Positions 11,596-24,100 of a DNA stretch of 64,000 nucleotides are shown piece by piece. This DNA comes from Buxus sempervirens (lineage: Eukaryota; Streptophyta; Magnoliopsida; Buxales; Buxaceae). Location: positions 32,729,949 to 32,793,948 of the forward strand of contig OX387182.1 in NCBI GenBank assembly GCA_947561395.2, given 5' to 3'. Both the position numbers and the translations under genes were made by a program. Within the stretch, counting starts at the first letter, position 1. The number at the start of each line of letters is the position of its first letter. The notes beneath the pieces were generated by a model that saw only the letters and a list, made by a program, of their open reading frames with translations, did no database searches and was not told where the DNA came from.

Positions 11596-12951
11596 TCAGT
11601 CCTCCTCGGTGCGCTTGCGCACCAATTCCATTTCGTGTTGCAAGGCCATATTGGCCTGCCTACTCTCCCGTTCCGAATCCACATAAGCTGAATGGATACG
11701 GGAGTGGGTCTCCTGTTGTTCGGCCACCCTGTCCCTATATGTGTTAGGAGGCGGAGCTGGAATGTCGCTTGAACCGACAGGCTGAAGAGGTGGGGGGCCG
11801 TCGTGGCCAAATTCCCAAGCTATCCACTGCTCGTAATCTTGAAAGTGCAATTCAGTGAAGACGTCTTCCCGATACACGCACACCGTCTTCCACTCCATCA
11901 GCAGTTGGGTCCTTAGTCCCTTGGTGAGTGGACCAATCAAATTGCCCAAGTCGTCCTTGACTAGGATTCCCTGCGGTTTCCCAAACTGTCTCAGAACCCG
12001 AATCAGATAGTACGGCACGGCGTGGGTGAGTCCTATCAGGGAAAGGCCCTCTCTTTTCTTGAAAGCTATGATGGGGGTGTAGGGGATGTTGTATGTACCC
12101 CACCATCTAATGTCCGTTTCTCCCTTCAGGTGGAGAAAGTGGTTAAACCAATCCTCACGAGTGGGTAGGTCTGGTTTGATCTCTCTTTGAGCCAACCAAT
12201 AGATGTTGTCGCCGGTTGCCTTGTAATATGCGCTGACAGGTGATGACACCATCAGGTGGTCTTGCAGCCAAAGGTGGAGAAGGGGAGCGCACCCTTGAAA
12301 CCTCCGAGTTCTGTTTTTGGACAAAGTCAGGGAATGGAACAGTTGAGCTAGGATTAGTGGCATGATTCTGTATCCTGCCCTGAGTTGATCGACAATTTCC
12401 ATGAGGGCCAAATTAATGGTGTCTCCCCCAGTTGGAAAGAAGATTTGCGACAGAACCACAAGGGTGAAGGTGTCAAACCAAGCCCGGGGTCTTTCCTGCT
12501 TTTTGTTTCTTATTTTCTCAGCTAGGAATGTCTTGGAGACCCGAGTAAATGATTTGTCACCTCCTAAGGTCTGGAATTCTCCCCTTGAGAGGCCAAAGAA
12601 AACACAAGCTTCATTCTTGTAGCTTTCTTTGAGACTTGGCCTAGCGGGTTCTCCTAAGTCGCAAAATCGGAGGAACAGGTCAAGTTCCTCAATTGTGGGA
12701 GTCAACTCATTGATCCTGAATCGAAACACTGAAAGCTAGGGATCCCAGAAAAGCAATGCTGCTTGGATCATATCCCAGTTGATCGGTACATTTAACAGGG
12801 ACAAAGTCTGTCCCATGTGGTATTTGTGCTCCCATTCAATCTGCTCGCTCCCTTGGAGCTGTCTTGTCCAAGAACGGATCCAGGGGGTATCCCAGGCGCA
12901 CTTCTTTATCCTAGGGAAACGGGTTCTCTCAGATGAGGATGAAGATGCCAT
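11596..12951 (-). pseudogene. Ogre ORF1-type protein upstream of gag
   Basis: This is the additional ORF that precedes gag in Ogre elements, from the plant family often annotated as DUF7745; its function is not established. I prefer the ATG at 12949-12951 (MASSSSSERTRF) because gene (b) also starts MAS; an in-frame ATG lies further up at 12999. The body contains IRWWGTYNIPYTPIIAF and HAVPYYLIRVLRQFGKPQG, and ends in a charged, probably coiled tail with a stop at 11596-11598. An in-frame TAG at 12736-12738 splits it. Along most of its length it aligns with gene (b) at 58423-64000, for example CAPLLHLWLQDHL against CAPILQ/LWLLDHL. Here the frame is continuous at that site, whereas gene (b) has an intron. 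Confidence 0.85.
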
Positions 12952-14097
12952 ACCAACTATCCGATCAAAATTCCAAATCAGTTTAAGGTTCCACACCAAA
13001 CTCTTTAATCAGTCCTAAGACATGCATAATTTCAAACGAAAGACTAATCACTAGCAGTTCTAACATGCTTCACAAGATAAAGCAAAAGACATGACAGTGC
13101 GAAATTTAACTCAGGCACACATGGTGCTCCCAGCGGACTCTAATGGGTCAAGACCCATAGCATACAGGACTCTATGCATGGATCTGGGGTGGTTCCCCTG
13201 ATCAAAATTAGGTGAGCTTCCTAAAATAGGGCTGGGGTCGCCCATGATCTAGGGTTTACTCAATTTGATGCAAAAGGCGGGGGTTGCTGCCCCTAATGGA
13301 CTCTGGATTTTATTCCGATTTTTCTCCTCTTGTATTCATCATTCACATCCTACTCACCCTCTCATGCTCAATGCAAGGTTCATTCAGAAACGTTAGGTGG
13401 GGGGGATACCCAGCCCGAGACATAAGCCTACAAGGGTCTGGACCAGTACTGGATCCTCGCGTGCCACGGCAAGAAACCAGTGGTGCTAATGGACTCTAGA
13501 AAACAGGGGGGATGGGTTTACCCTGCTTTCCCCGGTGAGCCACGGGAGCGTAGGTGCTAATACCATCCCAAAGATCAGTTCATAGGAATCAGAAGGGTAG
13601 GCTGCTAAAAAGGTCTAAGTTTTGCTAAAGAAGTAGCAATATCCGATTCACTCATCTATTTAGGATCGGATCATTCACGCAGCCTCCCTCGTGCGTGTCA
13701 CCCCATGCAGTTTATTACACAAGAACAGAAGCATAACCACTCCATCCACGGTGTGGTGGTGTGCCCGTGTGTGCAGTTGGGCTGCGTGCTGTGTCTACAC
13801 GGGTGAGTTTCGTCTAGATTTTTTTGGTAAAGGGATTGTTACTGTCTCGTATAGTAAGGTGTAGAATTAGCACGCAATACGAGGTTCCGAGAGAGTCCCC
13901 AGGTAAGTGGGGGGTCACAAGGGACCGCTTAAATCCCACTTGCCTTAGGCAATTATCGCGTCCCTTTCACAGGACTCCCCAGAACGCGTATTTACGCGTA
14001 TTCTGTATCTTACTAAATGAGGTAGTAAGAAACCCTAAATATCAACTAAATATCTCTTATGCTGACTCATCTAATCAGGGTCCTACCGGGCTGGGGT
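12952..14097 (-). other. 5' leader of Ogre element B
   Basis: Untranslated leader between the primer site and ORF1. The part at 13125-14097 is 973 bp long and closely matches 17250-18222, the leader of element A. I see no supported gene; the open frames here have no homology I recognise. Confidence 0.75.
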
Positions 14098-14098
14098 T

Positions 14099-14116
14099 TC
14101 CCCAGCAGAGTCGGCA
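14099..14116 (-). other. Primer binding site of Ogre B
   Basis: On the minus strand, three bases (GAC) after the LTR end, this reads TGCCGACTCTGCTGGGGA. That is the Tat/Ogre-type primer site (TGGCGACTCTGCTGGGGA in the plus-strand elements) with one change at base 3. Confidence 0.85.
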
Positions 14117-14119
14117 GTC

Positions 14120-17100
14120 TGTGCGCGCGTGGGAAACGCGACACGGGGTAATTCGGAGTCGCCACCGCCTGATGGGGTGCAGGCGGACACCTGGGTGCCT
14201 AATCTTGCCTATTAGTCTGGTCTGCGGCTTGAGATTCTAAGTCGATTCTCGGTTGTGGTCTGGGGAAGTCCGTAGACACCCCAGTCCACCCCGTCAAATG
14301 ACGGGTCCCGTGGGTTCCCTGGTTTGAGTCAGCTTGATTTTGGTTTCTCACCCAATTCCTAATCCGGCATGCCATTAGGTTAAGTCTGTCGGGACCACCT
14401 GAGTGGTGTGGGTCCCTTTACTTGATTTTATCTTGCTTAATTTAGGCGATCTGGGTCGGATTGGGTGGGCCCCATTAGAAGGCCCACGGTGTCCTTGGCG
14501 GGCTTGGTTAAGCCCCTGTACCCTTGGTGGGCCTCTGTCTAGCCCTAGGAGGCCCTTCGGGATTAGGTTAGTGAGTTGATTTTACTTAATTGTTTAAATT
14601 GGTATCTTAGGTGATTTTCATGCAAAAGTGGGTCGGCCTCGGTTTGCGGGCCCTTAGGTGGGCCCACATGGTGGCCAAGTAATTATCTTTTTAATTTGCC
14701 AAAGATGGGTGGGACACTGGGCTTGGGGCCCATAGTCCTGATTAGGGCTCGGAAGCCCAAGTTGCCAGAAGTTAGGGTTTGCATCCTTCCTTGGCTCGGT
14801 TGGTGGGCTTTGGCGGGCCCGGTAGGCCCTTTGCCCTTGGTCTCGGCCAAACCATGCAATTCATACATCATTCCACACATCAAGGCTCGGGTGGGCCGCA
14901 TTGGGTTTGGCCAGCTTGATTCAATTTGTTCATTTTAATCCATTTCCTTATTTGCATGCCCTTTTTTGGGTTCATAGGGCTTGGTGGGCCCCGTTGGAAG
15001 GCCCGCTAGTGTGCCAAGTTGGACCGGTGGTCCAAGTCCCAAGTTGGGTTTCCGGGTGACCCGGAAACCCTGTTGGTTCAGTGGTTTTGGTTCAAACCAC
15101 TCCAAAATTCGGCAACTCAGGCCGGACACACATGGACTGTAAGTGATCCGGCCTGAGTGGCCAGATACACATGGGCTGTAGGTGCTCCGGCCTCAGTGGC
15201 CGGATACACATGGGCCATAGGTGATCCGGCCTGAGTTGCCGGATCACACCAAAATGGCCTTTTTCGGGCTTTGGCCTCTGGGGATGGTTTCCAGGGGCTT
15301 CCTAGGGATTTTTACAAGTCATGCGGGCCCCTGGATGGGCCCACATTGATTCAGGTATGGGGAATGGCCTCATTTGGCCTACTTTGGGGATTTTCCAGCA
15401 AGGTAAGTGGGGGGCCTGGGACCACTACTGTTCCCTACAGCATCTTGCATGATTCGGCATGGGGACGTGGCAGGGGATGGTGGGAGCATACTTGCATGGT
15501 CCATGGCAGCAAGTGAGGAGGGGCGTGAGGGATCATGCCTACATGCATAACAAAAAACGGGTAACTAAACCCAAGGCAATACACCTAATCTATAGCATAC
15601 ATGTCTAAGAAATACAGAAATGGAAGGGCTGGAGTGGGTGGAGCACGGTTGCATGCTTGTGGCTAAAAACAAGTGATCGATCCATGGTCATGCTACGTAG
15701 ACAGTAACTAGCATGTTTTTAGAAACAAAAAAGAAACAGCAAATTCAAAGGGGAAGAAAGAAGATGCATTCCCTCTAGATAACAAATAGCAAATAATCAC
15801 ATGATATTAAAGCAAGGGAAGAAAAGACCAGAGCAGGCTGTGACCAGCAAACCAATATCAACAACTATCATAGAGAAAAGAAGATGAGAAGAAAGAGGAA
15901 ATGGGAAAGGAATGAGGGCAGGTATAGGGGTACATTAGATTGTAAACTAAGAAGGAACATGATCCTTCTGAACGATATCTAATAAGGACCCATGGACAGC
16001 AGCCAAAGGAGATTAAAGATGTATTAAAATAAACTCCCATGCCTTCTTAACAAACCCTACGTAGGCTTCTTACTGGAGGTAGGTCTCATACCATGCAAGA
16101 ATTTTAATAGATTTATAACAAGAGAGAAAAAAAAACATGCTCATCAACTTACTTAGAAAAACTCCATTCTCATATATGTGAAGCAAAAGTTAGTGAGAAG
16201 CAATACCTGAGGGTTCCTATGCCCTTGTGCAAGGTGGAGGTTCCTTCTTTTGCTTGGACAGCAGCTGGAGGTCCCCTGGGTGTTCAAACTTCACCTCACC
16301 AGCAATCAGCCTCTCCTTGTTTCAACAAGGAACTGAAGAGGAAGAAGAAGGCAATGGTTTTTGTAGCCTTGGGATGGAGTGATGAGGTTATGGAGGGCAA
16401 AGGAGGCAAGGTTCAGGTAGGGAAAAGTGGGAGGAGAAAGCTCAAAACTGCAAAGAAAAGCCCACCCCCGGAAATGAGCTGCTGTTTGCTATTTATAAGC
16501 AAACTTAATGTATCCGGCAACTCAGGCCGGATACACTAAGGTCTCCCCTTATCCGGCCTTCAGGGCCGGATACACAGGCCCTTCTTTGTATCCGGCCTTC
16601 AATGCCGGACACAAAACATAATCATTTGAAAATTAAATGCCACCGCGAATTTGTCGGACGATTGGCGCGAATCTCGCGCAAAAATCTTCTTGTATCCGGC
16701 CTTCAAGTCCGGTCATGAGGGGGAGCTAGTGTATCCGGCATATATGGCCGGATACAACTTGGAAAATTACAGATTTGCCCTTCGACTTGACCGATTCGAC
16801 CAATTTGATACTTTTGGATATCTACGGATTGCCCCGTACGAATTTTTGATATTTAAGATTTAGTCCCTGAGATATTTTGATTTGCGGAAACTTCGACAAC
16901 TCATATTTCCTTCATCCGGACTCCGATTTGAGCAACCTTAGTTGTGTTAGACTCGTATCGGAGCCCTCTATCCAATGATATAGGGCTAAGCACTTGGCAC
17001 GGGGTTCGAGGAAAAGTCAATTTTTGGCCTTCCCTTAAGTTTTACTGCCCGTAGAACCTTCATCCAGACTCCGATTCCTGCAAACCCAGTTGCGTTGGAA

Positions 17101-17249
17101 CCGTGTTGGGATGCCCTATCCATTAAGATAGCACAAGGTAGCCAAATCTCATTTGATCAAAAGGTCAACACTCGATCCCTTTGGGTTTGACTTTTCAGCA
17201 GGGTTTTGTATTTTTGGCTTTTTGGGAGCGCAAAAATGAGGTGCTTACA
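14120..17249 (-). mobile_element. 5' LTR of Ogre element B
   Basis: On the minus strand it runs from TGTAAGCACCTCATTTTTGC at 17249 to ...GCGCGCACA at 14120 (3130 bp, TG...CA) and is followed by the primer site. A TATA box (TATAAATA) lies at 16497-16490 minus. Directly upstream of it are palindromes built on ATCCGG...CCGGAT (16508-16757). A consensus 5' splice site, CAG/GTATTG, lies at 16206, about 290 bp downstream of TATA. A second group of the same palindromic words lies at about 15110-15250. The LTR abuts leader sequence of element A at 17250, so B inserted into A. The target duplication cannot be checked because the other end of B is outside the window. Confidence 0.88.
16490..16497 (-). 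promoter_or_regulatory. TATA box of LTR B
   Basis: Minus-strand TATAAATA in the context GTTTGCTTATAAATAG. The same context recurs in LTR A (23133-23140) and closely in the plus-strand Tat LTRs (29120-29127, 41050-41057) and the solo LTR (59188-59195). It marks the probable U3/R boundary. Confidence 0.7.
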
Positions 17250-18222
17250 TGCTCCCAGCGGACTCTAATGGGTCAAGACCCGTAACATATAGGACTCCAT
17301 GCATGGATCTGGGGTGGTCCCCCAGATCAAAATTAGGTGAGCTTCCTAAATTAGGGCTGGGGTCGCCCATGATCTAGGGTTTACTCAATTTGATGCAAAA
17401 AGCGGGGGTTGCTGCCCCTAATGGACTCTGGATTTTATTCCGATTTTACTCCTCTTATATTCATCATTCACAACATACTTACCCTCGCATGCTCAACGCA
17501 TAGTTTACTCAGAAACGTTAGGTGGGGAAGGATACCTAGCCCGAGACATAAGCCTACAAGGGTCTGGACCAGTACTGGATCCTCGCGTGCCACGGCAAGA
17601 AACCAGTGGTGCTAATGGACTCCAGAAAACTGGGGGGATGGGTTTACCCTGCTTTCCCCGGTGAGCCACGGGAGCGTAGGTGCTAATACCATCCCAAAGA
17701 TCAGTTCATAGGAATCAGAAGGGTAGGCTGCTAGAGAGGTCTAAGTCTTGGTAAAGAAGTTGCAATATCCGATTCACTCATTCATTCAGGGTCGGATCAT
17801 CCACGTAGCCTCCCTCGTCCGTGTCACCCCACGCAGTTTATCACACAAAAGCGAGAAATTAAATCCATCCACGGTGTGGTGGCGTGCCTGTGGGTGTAGT
17901 TGGGCCGCGTGCTGTGTCTACACGGGTGAATTTTGTCTGGATTTTGTTTGATAAAGGGATTGTTACCGTCTCGTATAGTAAGGTGCAGAATTTACACGCA
18001 ATACGAGGTTCCAGGAGAGTCCTCAGGTAAATGGAGGGTCACAGGGGACCGCTTAAATCCCACTTGCCTTAGGCAATTATCGCGTCCCTTTGACAGGACT
18101 CCCCAGAACGCGTATTTACGCGTATTCTGTATCTTACTAAACGAGGTAGTAAGAACCCTAAACACCAACTAAATCCCCCTTATGCTGACTCATCTAACCA
18201 GGGTCCTACTGGGCTGAAAAAA
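17250..18222 (-). mobile_element. Leader fragment of Ogre element A
   Basis: These 973 bp match the leader of element B (13125-14097), running from just past the primer site to the point where LTR B begins. They show that a second, earlier element was interrupted here. The rest of A is expected beyond the left edge of the window, after B's 3' LTR. No gene is present. Confidence 0.8.
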
Positions 18223-18240
18223 TCTCCAGCGGAGTCGCCA
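18223..18240 (-). other. Primer binding site of Ogre A
   Basis: Minus-strand TGGCGACTCCGCTGGAGA, three bases after the LTR A end. It is the same class as in B and in the plus-strand Tat elements. Confidence 0.85.
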
Positions 18241-19407
18241 GGCTGTGGGCGTGTCAGGAATGCCGCATGGGGAAATTTCGGAGTCGCCACCGCCTGATGG
18301 GGTGCAGGCAGACACGTGGGTGCCTAAGTTTGTCTATTGAGGCTTTGGTCTGCGGCTTGAGATTCTAAGTAGGGTCTCGGTTGCGGTCTGGGGAAGTCCA
18401 TAGACACCCCAGACCACCCCGTCGGATGACGGGTCCCGTGGGTTCCCTGGTTTGAGTCAGCTAGCCTTGGTTTCTCACCCTATTCCTAATCCGATATGCA
18501 ACTTGGTGAAGTCTTGCGAGACCACCTGAATGGTGTGGGTCCCCTTAATTGATTTTATCTTACTTAATTTTAGGTCATTTGAGTTTGACTAGGTGGGCCC
18601 CGTTGGAAGGCCCACGATGTCCTTGGTGGGCTTGGTTAAGCCCACGTGCCTTTGGTGGGCCTCTGTCTAGTCCTAGGAGGCCCTTTGGGCTTAGGTTAGT
18701 CAGTTGATTTTACTTAATTGTTTAAGTTGGAATTTTAGGTGATTTTCATGCAAAAGGTTGGTCTGCATTGGTTGGCGGGCCCCGGGGTGGGTGTAATGCC
18801 CTAGATTCGAGTCACATGAAAAACACGTAACTCGTCTCCAGAGGTTATTACAAAAACAGGATCGCGCTACCAGAGTAAAGAAAACATGGGTTCAATAGTA
18901 CTATGTAACAGAGTGCACTAAAAAAAACCCCAAAGTAAAACTCACATGACCCAATTTCACATCCCGCAATTTATCGGCTCTCCATACGTATCTGAAAAAC
19001 AAACAGAAACAAAAGAGTGAGATACGAATATCTCAGCGAGTAGCACATGCATGCAGCAATACAATTTTTCTAGTTGTAAATTTATGATCGAATAATCACA
19101 CGAGAAAACAGGAAACAACCCAGTGAAGTCTGCGAAAACCCTTAGAAAATCTATTTGACCCAAGGGTCGAGAAAGCAAGTTAAACTGTACGAAATATAGC
19201 ATCGGAAATACCTTCGTCAAAAAAATTCCGAGATGTTTCAAAAACTATGTCATTATATCCATGCTCCAAGAAAAGACAAATCCCACTACCAATCCATAGT
19301 ATCTAAAGCCGATGAATAAATAATAAAACCACATTGGTCAATGTCATGCAAATATTTGATTGGTTAATCAACATACCAGAGCGACCTCCACACCTCCATT
19401 TACACAG

Positions 19408-19527
19408 TTCCGGCCTACTCAGGGTTTCGGATACTCTGAAATGACGGCCTACTCAGGGTTTTGTCATCCAATGCCGGCCTACTCAGGGTTTTGACATTGA
19501 CAACCAGGCCTACTCAGGGTTTCGGGC
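19408..19527 (-). repeat. Four-hairpin cluster, constant loop
   Basis: Four copies of GCCTACTCAGGGTTT in 120 bp, each flanked by different short arms: TCCG/CGGA, ATGAC/GTCAT, CAATG/CATTG, and a degraded CCAG/CGGG. This is the older-looking version of the cluster. Confidence 0.85.
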
Positions 19528-21123
19528 TGCTCTACACTAGTCGTGGCAACACTCCATGGCCATGCCATTACTCCAATAAAATAAAAGCATCACATTACTA
19601 AGCTTAGACTCTAGATCCAGGACAAGCTAAACCAAAACAGTAAATCATCGTATAATCTCAATTCCAACATCAAAGTAAAGCCATTCATTCCACATCATGT
19701 ATAACTCATCACAGTTCATCACCTGTCCCTCTGGACCAAACAGTATCTCAAGTACTTTCAGTATTTTCTCATTTCCATAACACATGCCATTTTGAATATA
19801 AAACTCAGTTATTCATACCAAGAAAAACTTTACAATACATTCAGAATTTTCGAAACAAGTGAAACCAGAAGTTAATAATTTCTCAATCAAAACAGTGTAT
19901 AAAACAAAGGGAAAACTAACTAGGAACTCCTAGTGTTTTGGTATTCAGCACAACACTTACAATTAACCTAAACTTAATCTTGGAAGCCTTTAAGAATTTC
20001 ACTAAATTTTCCTCTAGTAATTGAATAGGCAAAGTAGGTTCCAAAGTTCCCAAACCAGTGATTGGTTAAGTGGTTTAACCCTCAAGTCATCAAAAACCCC
20101 TTGGTTTAGTCAAAAATCCAATTCGGCAAGTATAATTGACTATGCGCTCACCTCCTGAAGTGAGCGCCAGGTGAGCGGATGGTTATAGGTTAAAAATTTG
20201 AGTATGCGCTCACTAGATATGAAGTGAGCGCGAAGTGGGCGGGAAATGAGCGCGAAATGGGCGGCAGCTTCGCGCGAGAATCGCGTATGGTTTTAAGTGA
20301 GCGCGAGCTCGGCGGCAAGTGGGCGCGAGCTCGGTGGATAGTATATATTTAAGGTGCGCCTACTACCCGAAGTGAGCGCCAAGTGAGCAGATGCTCACTG
20401 CGTTTTTCGAGTCTCTGTTATTTTCAGATCTCCAACTCTGGCCGATCTTTTTCGGTCTGTAATTACTTATTTAGACTCCTAATCTTCCCAGAACACTTTC
20501 AAACTAGTTTTGAATTTAATCTAAACATATTTCTATTTATCATTCATTCTGTCATAATAACTCATGCTCGGATGAAGGTTTTCAGAAACTGATATCACAC
20601 ATGCTTCTTCCAGAAACTCAAACTCAGAAAACATTCATGCATCCGAATAAACTCATGACTAAACACAAAACCTCAGTTTTAAAACGATGCTACTCACAGT
20701 ATTGAAGATCTTCTTCAAGCTTCCAGCCATCTTTGATGGAGTTCTCTCGAGACCCAAGCTGCTCGGCCGCCGCCCTAATATTCAGAGCAGCAACCTTCCC
20801 CCAAATCCCCGAAAATTTTATATGAGTTACCTATTTATAGACATCGCAAAAGTTTAACCTAATTCACCCTCGAGGTTTTATTAACCCTCGGAATCCCCTT
20901 TCTGCCCCTCATTCAACTTGGCTTTCCCGTATTTACTTATTGGCTAATTTCCTATTTACTATCATATTTTTAGGTTCGAATATTAATTACGTATTAATAT
21001 TCCACCTCATTCTCATTGACAACTAATGACCACAATTTCTAGTAATAATAAATTTTTGATTTAACCTGTCCATAAATCCATGTGTTCATACTTTTGCATA
21101 TATTTTTATTTTATCTACTATTT

Positions 21124-21130
21124 TATATTG

Positions 21131-21175
<45 letters not shown>

Positions 21176-21176
21176 T
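21124..21176. repeat. (TTA)n microsatellite
   Basis: About 14 near-perfect TTA/ATT triplets close to the plus-strand right end of the solo LTR at 18792-21201. Confidence 0.95.
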
Positions 21177-24100
21177 TTCTACTCAAAACTGGGGTTTTAC
21201 AGTGGGCCTCCATGATGGCTGCCAAGAGTGTTTTTGATTTATTTTATTTAGCTTTGCCAAAATGGGCTGGTCACTAGGCTTGGGGCCCGTGATCCAGATT
21301 TGGGCTTGAAAGCCCAATTCTTGGAGGTTTAGGGTTTGCACCCTTCCTTGGTTCGATTAATGGGCTTTGGCGGGCCCGATAAGCCCTAGCCCGGGGTCTC
21401 GGCCAAACCACGCAATTCAAACATTATTCCACAAAACAAGGTCTGGGTGGGCCGCATTGGGTTTGGCTTGCCTGGTTTGGTTGATTTATTTATCTGGTTT
21501 ATTTGCATGCAAACGAATTTTATTGCGCTGGGTGGGCCCCGTTGGAGGGCCCACAAATATTCCGAGTTGGACCGGCGGTCCATGTCCCAAGTTGGGTTTC
21601 CGGGTCACCGGAAACCCTGTTGGTTCATCTGGTTTTGTTGAAAATAGTATGAAAATTCGACAAGGATCAAAAAACACAAAAAAAACGCGTTTCTGTCGTG
21701 TATCCGGCCTTAGTTGCCGGATACACACAGGCCATAGGTGATCCGGCCTGAGTTGCCAGATCACCTGGAAATGGCCTTTTTTCAGGGTTTGGCCATTGGG
21801 GTTGTTTCCAGAGGTTCCTAGGGGTCTTCTACAAGCTGTGTGGGCCCCTGGATGGGCCCACATTGGTTCAGGTTTGGGGGAGAAGCCTCATTTGGCCTCC
21901 TTTGAGTTTTTTCCAGCAAAGCAAGAAGGCACTGGGGGGCATGGGGCTTGCTGCCCTTCCTTCATGGCACTAATGGGCTGATGTTAGGGATGGTTTAGGG
22001 TTCCTAAGCCTGCTGGGACAGCAGATGCTAACGGGTATCGAGGGTCATGCTTGTCAATCCTGGAGGTTTCCTACCAGGGAGTGAAGGTGATGCTGCTGTT
22101 GTACCCAGCAGCAGCTAGTGTTGGCCACAACAGTGGGTTCAAGGGGTGGTGGGATCAGGGTAGGGACTGGTTAGACGGCATGTTAATATCAAATAAAAAC
22201 CCAACAAATAACACATCAACAATAGAGGTATTTCCCATTAAAGTAGGCGTTCATGGCATTTTTCTACCGAAGGAGTTAGAAAACATGAATGAGCCATGAG
22301 ATGAATCCATGCAACTCAATAGACGGAACCACACTCGCGTGATCCTAAAAGCACAAAGCATGCACACACCAAAAGAGTTGCTTAACACGCATGGAAAAAA
22401 TATGAGAATAAAGCAAGAACAAAAAAGGAACCAGCATGCACCGTATGAGATCCTTCAACCATTGGAACTCACACAACTCATCCTCGCAGCCCTAGGAAGG
22501 CCTAAAGAAGGGTAGAGAAGGGGGGTTACATGGGGGTACATTAGTACATACGCTAATGGGGAACATGCTCCCTCCTTTAACGGAATAAACCACTACCAAG
22601 AACATGAAAAAGAACATGCTGGACCTGCACTTGGAGGCACTTTAAAAGACTTGTGACAGCCTCATTTATACTCCCCTAGAACCACACGACCACCTCAGCT
22701 CTCCCTTGGAGATTTCCTCATGACAAGATGAGGAAAAACACATGGAGATCCCATAAAAGTAACTTAAAACATGGTAGAGACTACATGGACAACAAAAAAA
22801 TCATGCAAGCGAGCTTATTTTCATATATGTCATGTTGAATTTAATGGAGAACATTACCTGGAGGTGTGGACGTCCTGGAGCCAGGTAAGGAGCTCCCTTG
22901 CAGTAAAGCCAAGTGCTGGAAACTTTCCTTCAACCACCACAACAGCAAGCCTTCCTTTGGTTTCAATAGAGAAGATGAAGGAGAAGAAGAAGAAGGCAAG
23001 GGTTCAATGGTCTTGGGATGGAGTAGGGGGGTTATGGAGGCAAGGGCAACTGGAGAGAAGAGGATTCGGGGAGGTGAGGGGAGTGGGAAAAGGTCTAAGG
23101 CCAGCAACCCTCGGCCATGGGGGTTGCTGGCCTATTTATAAGCAAACTTAATGTATCCGGCATTAAATGCCGGATATACTAACTCTTATTTGTAGTCGGC
23201 CTTCATGGCCGGCTACACACAATTCCCTTTGTATCCGGCATTAAATGCCGGATGCAAAACACAATTATTTGAAATTTTAATGCCGCCGCGAATTTGTCAG
23301 GGAATCGACGTGAATCCCGTGGGGGGATCTCCTTGTATTCGATGAATAGTGTCGGTCAAGCACAAAAGTACGTGTATCCGACATTTAAGATCGGATACAA
23401 ATCCGATATTTACGGATTTAGCCCCTGGATATTCGCAGATTCTTCCGATACTCTTAGATATTCACAGATTTAGTCCCTGCGAAATTTTGCTTTAAACCCT
23501 AGGATATTTTGCATGTTTGGATATTTATGGATCGCCCCTCGAGATATTTTCTTGCGCCACTCGCCACGTGTGCGGCTTTTTGCCATGTGTGCAGCTTTCT
23601 GGGTTTTGCTACTCGGAAACTTCGACAGCTCATATCTCCTTCATCTGGACTCCGATTTGAGCGAACTCAGTTGCGTTGGACTCGTATCGGAGCCCTCTAT
23701 ACAATGATATAGAGCTAAGCACCTGGCTCGGGGTTCGAAAAAAGTCAACCATCGGCTCACCCTCAAGTTTGACCGGCCAGCAAAACCTTCATCCAGACTC
23801 CGATTCCAGCAAACTTAGTTGCGTTGGACTCGTGTTGGGAGTCTGAATCGATTGAGATAAAGCAAGGTGGCAAATTATCACTTGATCAAAAAGTCGAATT
23901 TCGACCCCTCAGGGTTTGACTTTTTAGCCGGGTTTTGCATTTCCGGCTCTTCTGGGAGCGCAAAAATGAGGTGCTTACACCTTCTCTTCTTCCTAGGCCT
24001 ATTGATCCCGCTTTGTTCCTAGAGTGGAAAGAGGCAAATACACTGTTGGTGGAGGGTGACTATGATGCCTGGTTTAGGTAGGCTTCAGTTGGGTGCGTCA

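Larger units (their letters stand above)
18792..21201 (-). mobile_element. Solo LTR, 24136-like family, inside LTR A
   Basis: A 2410-bp TG...CA unit flanked by a perfect 5-bp duplication, GTGGG (18787-18791 and 21202-21206). It has no primer site or coding region, so it is a solo LTR. On the minus strand it starts TGTAAAACCCCAG and ends GGGCATTACA. Its contents are the reverse complement of landmarks in the LTR at 24136, so it is minus-oriented. It contains the four-hairpin cluster (19408-19527), GCGCTCAC...GTGAGCGC hairpins (20144-20167, 20206-20231), and intron-like borders (donor at 20697, acceptor at 18992, minus). Confidence 0.92.
18244..23979 (-). mobile_element. 5' LTR of Ogre element A, split by a solo LTR
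   Basis: On the minus strand it begins TGTAAGCACC at 23979 and ends ...ACGCCCACA at 18244. Without the nested solo LTR (18792-21201 plus one 5-bp duplication) it is about 3.3 kb, slightly longer than LTR B, so the two are not twin LTRs of one insertion. The TATA box is at 23140-23133 and a 5' splice-site consensus (CCAG/GTAATG) is at 22857. ATCCGG-type palindromes lie at 23155-23256 and near 21700-21760. Its right border cuts into a pyrimidine-rich sequence followed by AG, apparently the 3' end of an intron of gene (a). Confidence 0.87.

Noticed and set aside
13824..14240. 138-residue plus-strand frame
   Set aside because: Runs antisense through the leader, primer site and LTR end of Ogre B; the equivalent in element A is a different, shorter frame.
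13125..17249. LTR starting at TGCTCCCAGCGG at 13125
   Set aside because: The apparent border is only where the leader of element A was cut by LTR B. The primer site at 14099-14116 and the TG...CA ends place the LTR at 14120-17249.
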